A stretch of 5,898 nt of DNA from Microbacteriaceae bacterium. GTDB taxonomy: Bacteria; Actinomycetota; Actinomycetes; Actinomycetales; Microbacteriaceae. The stretch's first letter is position 1, and each line of letters begins with the position of its first letter. A model generated the notes under the pieces. The model did not search any database, was not told where the DNA came from, and saw nothing but the letters and a program-made list of their open reading frames with translations. Made by a program: the position numbers and the translations under genes. The DNA lies in contig WOYR01000281.1 of the NCBI GenBank assembly GCA_011620705.1, positions 1 through 5,898 of the forward strand, written 5' to 3'. Of this stretch, positions 1-4,840 are shown in pieces.

Positions 1-263
1 CGCGCACGCCGCTGCGAGCGCCGGTCGAGCACCAGCCCGACGAGCGCGCCGACCACGATCCCGGCCGGGACGCCGAACACGCAGAAGTAGCCGTACGTCG
101 ACCCGAAGCCCACCTTCGGATCCACCTGCCCGACCGTGGCGGTGACGACAAGGGTCACGATCGCGCCCAGGACCGCGCCGAGCACGAGGAAGACCGGCAG
201 CCGCGGCGCACGGCGCACCCGCACCTCGGTGAGGGTCTCGGTGCCGTGCGGCTCACTGGTCAC
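1..263 (-). CDS. Small membrane protein, two predicted helices, partial at its C-terminus
   Basis: Only the first 87 residues are inside the window; the gene runs off the left edge. After a short polar, Arg-rich N-terminus (about residues 1-21) there is a clear hydrophobic segment at about 22-44, rich in Val, Leu, Gly and Ala. A loop containing VDPKVGFGSTYGYF follows, then a second hydrophobic segment at about 57-79 ending in a basic DRRSQRR stretch. The positive charges on both sides suggest both termini are cytoplasmic. The GTG start at 263 overlaps the TGA of the upstream SCP-like gene as GTGA, with no well-spaced Shine-Dalgarno, so translation is probably coupled. Similar small proteins sit beside this SCP gene in related actinobacteria, sometimes under a potassium-transport label. 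I cannot support any function from the sequence. Confidence 0.75.
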   Translation of the reverse strand, partial: MTSEPHGTETLTEVRVRRAPRLPVFLVLGAVLGAIVTLVVTATVGQVDPKVGFGSTYGYFCVFGVPAGIVVGALVGLVLDRRSQRRA

Positions 264-634
264 GACTCCATTGTGCGCCACCGGAGCGGCAGCTCCTCAC
301 GCAGATCCGCGCGCAGGCCGGATGCCGCTGCCCGCGCGCTCGACACCGCCTCGGTCCACGACAACGAGCCGGTGGCGAGCGCGATCCAGGTCGCGGCATC
401 CGTCTCGATCACATTGGGCGGAGTCCCGCGCGTGTGCCGCGGCCCGTCGATCGCCTGCACCGCCCCGTACGGCGGCACCCGCACCTCGAGGCTGTGGCCC
501 TCGAAGTCGCTCGCCAGCACCTCGAGCAGGTAGCGCACCGCGGTGGCGACGGTTCCGCGATCGTCGTCTCCGGCCAGCACCGACTCGACGGCGGCTCGCC
601 CGGTGTCCGGTGCGATCCTGCGGCGAACACTCAC
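260..634 (-). CDS. Sterol carrier family (SCP2-like) protein
   Basis: A 124-residue soluble protein. A short basic N-terminus is followed by a helix at about 28-42 (TVATAVRYLLEVLA). The family core follows: EVRVPPYGAVQ (about 50-60), GPRHTRGTPPNVIETD (about 64-79) and an Ala-rich, Trp-containing segment, TWIALATGSLSW (about 82-93). This core is the hallmark of the small actinobacterial SCP-like family, which resembles the C-terminal lipid-binding half of sterol carrier proteins; the true ligand is not established. I chose the GTG at 634 because a strong GGAGGGG lies eight bases upstream and the conserved region starts shortly after. The frame stays open to 778, but a longer start would run through the purD promoter; a TTG at 676 is the nearest alternative. 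The gene is followed with a GTGA overlap by the membrane protein gene and diverges from purD. Confidence 0.85.
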   Translation of the reverse strand: MSVRRRIAPDTGRAAVESVLAGDDDRGTVATAVRYLLEVLASDFEGHSLEVRVPPYGAVQAIDGPRHTRGTPPNVIETDAATWIALATGSLSWTEAVSSARAAASGLRADLREELPLRWRTMES

Positions 635-669
635 CTGGGCGACCCCTCCGACAGCAACTCCCCGGGCAT
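631..669 (-). CDS. Possible 12-codon leaderless upstream ORF coupled to the SCP-like gene
   Basis: On the minus strand an ATG at 669 lies six bases after a TAGCGT -10 box, so it would sit at the very 5' end of the transcript. It encodes MPGELLSEGSPR and stops at TGA 633-631, which overlaps the SCP-like GTG start as GTGA. This is the same four-base junction used by the undisputed genes here. It contains the Shine-Dalgarno of the downstream gene. It may be a translated leader that feeds ribosomes to the next start, or simply a chance frame in a 5' leader. The sequence is not recognised and has no regulatory-peptide signature such as a run of one amino acid. Confidence 0.3.
   Translation of the reverse strand: MPGELLSEGSPR
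643..649 (-). promoter_or_regulatory. Ribosome binding site fixing the SCP-like start
   Basis: GGAGGGG on the minus strand, eight bases before the GTG at 634. It is the only good Shine-Dalgarno in this upstream region and selects GTG 634 over the longer open frame. Confidence 0.7.
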
Positions 670-675
670 CGCCCA

Positions 676-681
676 ACGCTA
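676..681 (-). promoter_or_regulatory. -10 box for the SCP-like/membrane protein transcript
   Basis: TAGCGT on the minus strand fits the actinobacterial TANNNT -10 pattern. It would place transcription start near 669, about 35 bases before the SCP-like GTG. No convincing -35 hexamer is visible at the expected distance. Confidence 0.5.
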
Positions 682-692
682 CCGCCGGTAGC
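678..692. repeat. Perfect 7+1+7 inverted repeat spanning both divergent -10 boxes
   Basis: GCTACCG, one base, then CGGTAGC. The left arm holds most of the minus-strand TAGCGT box and the right arm most of the plus-strand TAGCCT box. It could be an operator controlling both directions, or a by-product of two similar -10 boxes placed back to back. Confidence 0.7.
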
Positions 693-694
693 CT
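689..694 (+). promoter_or_regulatory. -10 box for the purD-purC-GNAT operon, apparently leaderless
   Basis: TAGCCT is followed by six bases (GGGCTG) and then the purD GTG at 701. This is the spacing expected if transcription starts at or within a base of the start codon. The lack of any Shine-Dalgarno before purD agrees with leaderless translation. No clear -35 element is seen. Confidence 0.6.
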
Positions 695-700
695 GGGCTG

Positions 701-1990
701 GTGAGAATCCTCGTCCTCGGCTCCGGCGCCCGGGAGCACGCGATCGTGGTCGCGCTGCTGGCAGAGAACGCGGGCCACGAGCTCATCGCCGCCCCCGGCA
801 ATGCGGGGATCACGGCCGAAGCCCGGACCGGTGGCAGTGTCGAAACGGTCGCGCTGGACGCATCGAACGGCAAGCTGGTCGCGCAGTATGCCGCAGACAA
901 CCGCATCCAGCTCGTCGTCGTCGGCCCGGAGGCTCCCTTGGTGGCCGGCGTCGCCGACGCCCTGCGGGCGAAGCGCATCCCCGTCTTCGGACCCGGCAGG
1001 GCCGCCGCAGCCCTCGAAGGCTCGAAGGCTTTCGCGAAGCGGATCATGGACGGCGCGAAGGTGCCGACCGGCCGCGCCCGTCGCGGCACGACAATCGCGG
1101 AGGTCGAGGCAGCGCTGGACGCCCTCGGCTCACCGCACGTGGTGAAAGCCGACGGGCTCGCGGCCGGCAAGGGCGTGCTCGTCACCGAAGACCGCGCGGC
1201 CGCCGTCGCCCACGCCGAGCACTATCTGCAGCAGGGCGAGGTGCTGGTCGAGGAGTTCCTCGAGGGCCAGGAGGTCTCGCTGTTCTTCCTCGCGGACGGC
1301 CACGACGTCGTGCCGCTCAGCCCCGCGCAGGACTACAAGCGCGCGGGCGACGGCGACACCGGTCCGAACACCGGCGGGATGGGCGCGTACTCGCCGCTCC
1401 CGTGGCTGAACGACCGCTGGGGCTCCGAGGCGGCCTTCGTCGACGAGGTGCTCGACACGGTGGCCCTGCCGACGGTCCGTGCTCTCGAGGCCGAGGGCGC
1501 CCCGTTCATCGGACTGCTCTACTGCGGCCTGATGCTCACCGAGCACGGCATCCGGGTGATCGAGTTCAACGCCCGTTTCGGCGACCCGGAGACGCAGGCC
1601 GTGCTCCCGCGGCTCGAGTCCTCGCTCTCCGAGCTGCTGCTCGCGGCGGCGACGGGGCGCCTGGGACGGATGCCGTACCCGCGCTTCTCGCCCGAGGTCG
1701 CCGTCGTGGTGGTGCTGGCCAGCGAAGGCTACCCGGAGGCGCCGGTCACGGGCCGCGCGATCACCGGGGTGGATGCGGCATCCGAGGTCCCTGGAGTCAC
1801 GGTGCTCCACGCGGCGACGGCGCTGGGAGCCGACGGGGCCCTCGTCGCGACCGGCGGACGCGCGCTGGACGTGGTCGGGCGGGCCGCCGACTTCCACGCG
1901 GCACGCGCCGCCGCCTACGAGGCCATGAGCCGCATCCATCTGGACGGCTCGCACTATCGCAGCGACATCGCGGAACGGGTCGATCGATGA
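701..1990 (+). CDS. purD: Phosphoribosylamine--glycine ligase (GAR synthetase)
   Basis: PurD joins glycine to 5-phosphoribosylamine with ATP to give GAR, step 2 of purine synthesis, in the cytoplasm. The protein is 429 residues, the usual bacterial length. Visible hallmarks are the N-terminal GSGAREHA (7-14) and PGNAGI (32-37), and GPEAPLVAGVADALR (75-89). The ATP-grasp region has KADGLAAGKGV (149-159) and EEFLEGQEVS (184-193). Next come GPNTGGMGAYSPLP (221-234) and the metal- and ATP-binding EFNARFGDPETQ (288-299). The C-terminal domain ends in HYRSDIA (418-424). The GTG start lies directly before MRILVLGSG, where the family begins, and seven bases after a -10 box. The TGA overlaps the purC ATG as ATGA. 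No domain is missing and there is no fusion to PurN or PurM. Confidence 0.98.
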   Translation: MRILVLGSGAREHAIVVALLAENAGHELIAAPGNAGITAEARTGGSVETVALDASNGKLVAQYAADNRIQLVVVGPEAPLVAGVADALRAKRIPVFGPGRAAAALEGSKAFAKRIMDGAKVPTGRARRGTTIAEVEAALDALGSPHVVKADGLAAGKGVLVTEDRAAAVAHAEHYLQQGEVLVEEFLEGQEVSLFFLADGHDVVPLSPAQDYKRAGDGDTGPNTGGMGAYSPLPWLNDRWGSEAAFVDEVLDTVALPTVRALEAEGAPFIGLLYCGLMLTEHGIRVIEFNARFGDPETQAVLPRLESSLSELLLAAATGRLGRMPYPRFSPEVAVVVVLASEGYPEAPVTGRAITGVDAASEVPGVTVLHAATALGADGALVATGGRALDVVGRAADFHAARAAAYEAMSRIHLDGSHYRSDIAERVDR

Positions 1991-2889
1991 TCACGCAGGC
2001 AGGCGGGGTTCCCCGTGGCGACCCCCGGCTCGAGGCGCTCGGCTGGACGCACGTCTACTCCGGCAAGGTGCGCGACCTCTACACCTCGCCTGCCGCGCCT
2101 GCCCGGGTGCTCGTCGTCGCCTCGGATCGGGTCAGTGCTTTCGACCATGTGCTCGAGCCGGCCATCCCCGGCAAGGGCGCTCTGCTGACCCGACTGAGCC
2201 TGTGGTGGTTCGGCCGGCTCGGGATGCGCAACCACCTCGCCGCGGCCCACCCATCTCTCGGCGAGCACCTGCCGCCCGGGATCGCGGAGCGGTCGATGCT
2301 CGTGCACGAGTTGCGGATGCATCCGATCGAGGCGGTGGTGCGCGGCTATCTGGTCGGCTCGGGCTGGCTGGAGTACCAGGCATCGGGAAGCGTCTGCGGT
2401 GTCCCGTTGCCGCAGGGTCTTGGCAACGGCGACCGGCTGCCCGAGCCGATCTACACCCCGGCGTTCAAGGCGCCGCTCGGCGAGCACGACGAGAACATCA
2501 GCTTCGAGCGCACGGTCGAGCTGCTCGGGCCCGGCACGGCGGCGGCGATCCGGGATGCCTCGCTGCGCGTGTTCGCCGAAGCCTCTGCCACGGTCGAGGC
2601 GCGCGGGCTGATCCTGGCCGACACGAAGTTCGAGTTCGGCGACGACCCGGTGACCGGCGAACTCACCCTTGCCGACGAGGTGCTCACCAGCGACTCGAGC
2701 CGGTACTGGGACGCCGCGACGTATGCCGCCGGCGGCATCCACCGTCTTGACAGCTTCGACAAGCAGATCGTGCGCGACTGGCTCTCGGCGCACTGGGACC
2801 AGCGCGGCACCCCGCCGCAGCTGCCGGCCGACATCGTCGAACTCACGGCGGAGCGCTACCGGGAGCTGGTCGATCGGCTCACCTCGTGA
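1987..2889 (+). CDS. purC: Phosphoribosylaminoimidazole-succinocarboxamide synthase (SAICAR synthetase)
   Basis: PurC condenses CAIR with aspartate using ATP to give SAICAR, step 8 of purine synthesis. The protein is 300 residues, in the range of the longer bacterial and yeast-like PurC type. Motifs in order are YSGKVRDLY (24-32, nucleotide-binding loop), ASDRVSAFDHVL (45-56), EAVVRGYLVGSGWLEYQ (115-131) and EPIYTPAFKA..GEHDENISF (153-173). Then come ILADTKFEFG (209-218), LADEVLTSDSSRYW (228-241) and SFDKQIVRDWL (256-266). The ATG at 1987 overlaps the purD stop as ATGA, leaving about 20 residues before the first motif. Only a weak GGAACGGG precedes it, so coupling to purD is likely. The end overlaps the next gene as GTGA. 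The same frame is open far upstream, but that part is a shadow of purD. Confidence 0.98.
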   Translation: MITQAGGVPRGDPRLEALGWTHVYSGKVRDLYTSPAAPARVLVVASDRVSAFDHVLEPAIPGKGALLTRLSLWWFGRLGMRNHLAAAHPSLGEHLPPGIAERSMLVHELRMHPIEAVVRGYLVGSGWLEYQASGSVCGVPLPQGLGNGDRLPEPIYTPAFKAPLGEHDENISFERTVELLGPGTAAAIRDASLRVFAEASATVEARGLILADTKFEFGDDPVTGELTLADEVLTSDSSRYWDAATYAAGGIHRLDSFDKQIVRDWLSAHWDQRGTPPQLPADIVELTAERYRELVDRLTS

Positions 2890-3368
2890 CCATCGTGGTG
2901 CGCGCTGTGCCATGGGCCGACCCCGACGGCGAGGCCATGCGGACCGCGCAGCAGACCGAGATCTCCGAGCGCTACGGCGTGCCGGACTCCGAGCCCGGCC
3001 CGAAGCCGACCGCCGCCGACATCACGGTGTTCCTGGTGGCGTACGACGTGGACGACGCGGGCGGCTCCGTGCCCGTCGGCTGCGGCGGGCTGCGCACCCT
3101 CGACGGCAGCCATGGCGAGATCAAGCGGATGTACGTGGTCCCCGAGCGCCGCGGCACCGGCGTCTCGACCGCGCTGCTGGCTGCGCTCGAGGGCGAGGCA
3201 CGCGGACGCGGCTGGGACCGCCTGGTGCTGGAGACCGGCGACCGGCAGCCGGATGCGATCCGGCTCTATGAACGCGAGGGCTACACCCGGATTCCGAACT
3301 TCGGCTACTACGCGGATTCCGAGCTCTCGCTCTGCTACGAGAAGAAGCTCGCGCCGCTCACGGGCTGA
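2886..3368 (+). CDS. GNAT family N-acetyltransferase
   Basis: A 160-residue, single-domain member of the Gcn5-related acetyltransferases, which move an acetyl group from acetyl-CoA to an amine. The acetyl-CoA binding motif A is clear: GEIKRMYVVPERRGTGVSTA (77-96), with the RRGTGV pyrophosphate loop at 88-93. Motif B follows, with LVLETGDRQPDAIRLYEREGY (113-133), a typical Tyr in YEREGY, and a closing strand at FGYYADSELSLCYEKKL (139-155). The N-terminal 45 residues are less typical and probably set the substrate, which cannot be told from the sequence. The GTG start overlaps the purC TGA as GTGA with no Shine-Dalgarno, so the gene is probably translated by ribosomes leaving purC. A protein, small metabolite or antibiotic substrate is possible. 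No purine-pathway role is established. Confidence 0.92.
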   Translation: MTIVVRAVPWADPDGEAMRTAQQTEISERYGVPDSEPGPKPTAADITVFLVAYDVDDAGGSVPVGCGGLRTLDGSHGEIKRMYVVPERRGTGVSTALLAALEGEARGRGWDRLVLETGDRQPDAIRLYEREGYTRIPNFGYYADSELSLCYEKKLAPLTG

Positions 3369-3371
3369 GCG
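3355..3371. repeat. Small hairpin at the convergent GNAT/MarR junction
   Basis: CGCTCA, five-base loop CGGGC, TGAGCG: a perfect six-pair stem that includes the GNAT stop codon. The two convergent genes end 16 bases apart. No T-tract follows on either strand, so it is at best a weak terminator. No better terminator is visible here. Confidence 0.35.
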
Positions 3372-3384
3372 TGCGGGGCGCGCG

Positions 3385-3855
3385 TCATCCGAGCCCGGCG
3401 CCTGCGGGACTCTCCAGACGCGCCACGAGCGGCTCGAGCAACCCGGCCAGCCTCAGCAGATCGGCCTCGGTCATCCCCTCGAGCAGTGGGGCGCGCACCG
3501 CGGCGAGCTGCAGCGGTGCGAGCCGCCGCACGAGGTCGATCCCGGCCGCAGTGAGCACGACCTCCTGGCCGCGACCATCGGCCGCCGCCCGCTCACGCGC
3601 TACCCATCCCGACGCCGCCATACTCCGCACCGCGTGGCTCAACCGGCTGGGGCTGATCCGGCCGGCATCCGCGAGGGCTCCGGCCCGCATGCGGCGGGCG
3701 GGCGCCTCGTAGAGCGCCACCAGCAGCACGTAGTAGATGTGCGGCATCCCGGCGTCGTGCTGGGTCTGGCGCTCCAGCTCGGCGTCGAGCAGGTGGCTGG
3801 TGAGGGCGAGGGCCCGCCATGCGCGGTTGCCGGCCGCGCTCAGGTGCTCGGCCAC
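3385..3855 (-). CDS. MarR family transcriptional regulator
   Basis: A 156-residue winged-helix repressor-type protein, expected to act as a dimer. An N-terminal dimerisation helix (about 8-32) leads to HIYYVLLVALYEAP (39-52). The helix-turn-helix follows at about 56-80, with LADAGRISPSRLSHAVRSMAASGWV as the turn and recognition helix. The wing RERAAADGRGQEVVLT (87-102) has the Asp and Arg typical of MarR proteins, and a C-terminal dimerisation helix pair completes the fold. The GTG at 3855 was chosen because GGGAGGG lies just before it. The frame continues to a TTG at 3897, but that start would put coding sequence across the operator. With this start the protein has no cysteine, which argues against a thiol redox sensor and for direct ligand binding. 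Its divergent partner, a dioxygenase, suggests the signal is an aromatic or quinone compound; this is inference. Confidence 0.93.
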   Translation of the reverse strand: MAEHLSAAGNRAWRALALTSHLLDAELERQTQHDAGMPHIYYVLLVALYEAPARRMRAGALADAGRISPSRLSHAVRSMAASGWVARERAAADGRGQEVVLTAAGIDLVRRLAPLQLAAVRAPLLEGMTEADLLRLAGLLEPLVARLESPAGAGLG

Positions 3856-3859
3856 GGCA

Positions 3860-3867
3860 TCCCTCCC
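3860..3867 (-). promoter_or_regulatory. Ribosome binding site fixing the MarR start
   Basis: GGGAGGGA on the minus strand, four bases before the GTG at 3855 (six bases from GGAGG to GTG). It supports GTG 3855 over the upstream TTG at 3897, which has no Shine-Dalgarno. Confidence 0.75.
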
Positions 3868-3882
3868 GGCACACTCGCGGAA

Positions 3883-3900
3883 TATTTGAACTCTCAACTA
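3883..3900. promoter_or_regulatory. Probable MarR operator, 18-bp palindrome
   Basis: TATTTGAACTCTCAACTA has the symmetric form TANTTGA-N4-TCAANTA. Length, AT-richness and TTGA/TCAA half-sites fit MarR operators. It is the most AT-rich stretch in the window, lying between the divergent regulator and dioxygenase. It covers the predicted transcription start of the regulator and the -35/-10 spacer of the dioxygenase, so one bound dimer could repress both. Binding itself is inferred. Confidence 0.65.
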
Positions 3901-3908
3901 CATTGTAG
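3898..3908. promoter_or_regulatory. Symmetric divergent -10 region for MarR and the dioxygenase
   Basis: CTACA-T-TGTAG is a perfect inverted repeat. It supplies TACATT (3899-3904) on the plus strand and TACAAT (3907-3902) on the minus strand, each close to the TATAAT consensus. Starts would be near 3911 for the dioxygenase, making its mRNA leaderless or nearly so, and near 3895 for the regulator. No good -35 hexamer is visible for either direction. Confidence 0.55.
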
Positions 3909-3913
3909 ACACC

Positions 3914-4801
3914 ATGATCGAACAGTTCGCCGCCGACACCGCCATGGGCGCGGTCACCCTCAACGTCGCCGACCTCGACGCGATGACCACCTACTACCGC
4001 GACGGGATCGGGCTCCACGTACTGAGCGCGGACGGCGCCCGCATCGTGCTCGGCCGCCGGGCCGACGGCGAAGGGGGCATCGCCACCCCGATCGTGACCC
4101 TCGTGCAGACCCCCGAACTGCGCCACGCCGGCCCGCACGAGGCGGGCCTGTTCCACACCGCGATCGTGTTCGACAGCGAGGCCGCCCTCGCCGCCGCGGT
4201 CTACTCCGTCGCCAGAGCGCGCCCCGGATCCTTCACCGGCTCGAGCGATCACCTCGTCAGCAAGGCCTTCTACTTCGACGACCCGGAGGGCAACGGAGTC
4301 GAGCTCTACTGGGACCGCGACCGCAGCCAGTGGAGCTGGGTGCACGGCCGGATCGAGATGTCGACGCTGTACCTCGATCCGAACGCCTACCTGCAGGAGC
4401 ACCTCACCGAGCAGGGCATCGACGGCGCGGGGTGGGGCGACGCCAAGGTCGGCCACGTGCACCTGTCCGTGGGTGATGTGGCGGCGGCGCGCGAGTTCTA
4501 CGTGGACCGGCTCGGGTGGGACGAGACGATCGAGATCCCCGGCCAGGCGCTCTTCGTGAGCGCCGGCCAGTACCACCACCACATGGGGATGAACGTCTGG
4601 AACAGCCGCGGCGCCGGCCGGCGGCAGCCCGCCCTCGGGCTCGGGCAGGTCGAGATCGTGGTCCCGACGAGCGACGACCTGGGCGCCCTCGGCGAGCGCA
4701 TGACCCACTACGGGATGGAGACGCACGACGACGGCCGGTCCGTGAGCGTCGACGATCCGTGGGGCAACGTCATCCGGGTGGAGGCCGCGCCCGCCGGCTG
4801 A
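3914..4801 (+). CDS. Two-domain VOC family protein, CatE-like ring-cleavage dioxygenase
   Basis: A 295-residue cytoplasmic protein with two vicinal-oxygen-chelate halves, about residues 12-135 and 178-290. This is the layout of CatE-type catechol 2,3-dioxygenases, which open catecholic rings with Fe(II) and O2. The first half has VTLNVADLDAMTTYY (14-28), GLFHTAIVF (78-86), SDHLVSKAFYFDDPEGNGVELYWDR (111-135) and a following W140. The second has GHVHLSVGDVAAAREFY (180-196), the family signature QYHHHMGMNVW (219-229) and DDPWGNVIRV (280-289). Candidate metal positions are mixed: T15 replaces the first His of half one, while R288 replaces the Glu of half two. H81 and E130 in half one and H183 and H221-223 in half two remain. 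ATG 3914 lies just after a -10 box with no Shine-Dalgarno. The divergent MarR gene suggests induction by aromatics or quinones. A non-catalytic or glyoxalase-like role cannot be excluded. Confidence 0.9.
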   Translation: MIEQFAADTAMGAVTLNVADLDAMTTYYRDGIGLHVLSADGARIVLGRRADGEGGIATPIVTLVQTPELRHAGPHEAGLFHTAIVFDSEAALAAAVYSVARARPGSFTGSSDHLVSKAFYFDDPEGNGVELYWDRDRSQWSWVHGRIEMSTLYLDPNAYLQEHLTEQGIDGAGWGDAKVGHVHLSVGDVAAAREFYVDRLGWDETIEIPGQALFVSAGQYHHHMGMNVWNSRGAGRRQPALGLGQVEIVVPTSDDLGALGERMTHYGMETHDDGRSVSVDDPWGNVIRVEAAPAG

Positions 4802-4828
4802 TGCCCCCCGCTCCGCAGCCGCAGCGCG

Positions 4829-4834
4829 CATGAT
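4829..4834 (+). promoter_or_regulatory. Candidate -10 box for the GH18 lipoprotein, leaderless spacing
   Basis: CATGAT is followed by six bases (GGACGG) and the ATG at 4841. This is the same spacing as at purD. The preceding gene ends at 4801, so the 39-base gap could hold a separate promoter. GGACGG is a poor Shine-Dalgarno and lies directly against the ATG. Read-through from the dioxygenase gene is also possible. Confidence 0.35.
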
Positions 4835-4840
4835 GGACGG

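Noticed and set aside
136..1986. The purC frame stays open for about 617 codons upstream, suggesting a large fusion protein.
   Set aside because: The extension covers purD in another frame and is an Arg/Pro/Ala-rich low-complexity product typical of high-GC shadow frames. The PurC family begins near ATG 1987.
1977..2880. GGTCGATCG near the end of both purD and purC, as a possible direct repeat.
   Set aside because: Only nine bases, explained by Val-Asp-Arg codons in both C-termini, with no extended similarity.
1954..2913. A 319-codon minus-strand frame opposite purC.
   Set aside because: It mirrors purC in the complementary codon frame, has no motif, and has no independent start signal.
3361..3397. 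CGGGCT...AGCCCG pairing across the convergent junction as a terminator.
   Set aside because: A six-pair stem with a 25-base loop and no T-tract is too weak; the local hairpin at 3355-3371 is the better candidate.
3919..3929. CGAAC-A-GTTCG palindrome at the start of the dioxygenase gene, resembling a LexA box.
   Set aside because: Actinobacterial LexA sites need CGAAC and GTTCG four bases apart; here the gap is one base. It lies inside codons 2-6 and is probably incidental.
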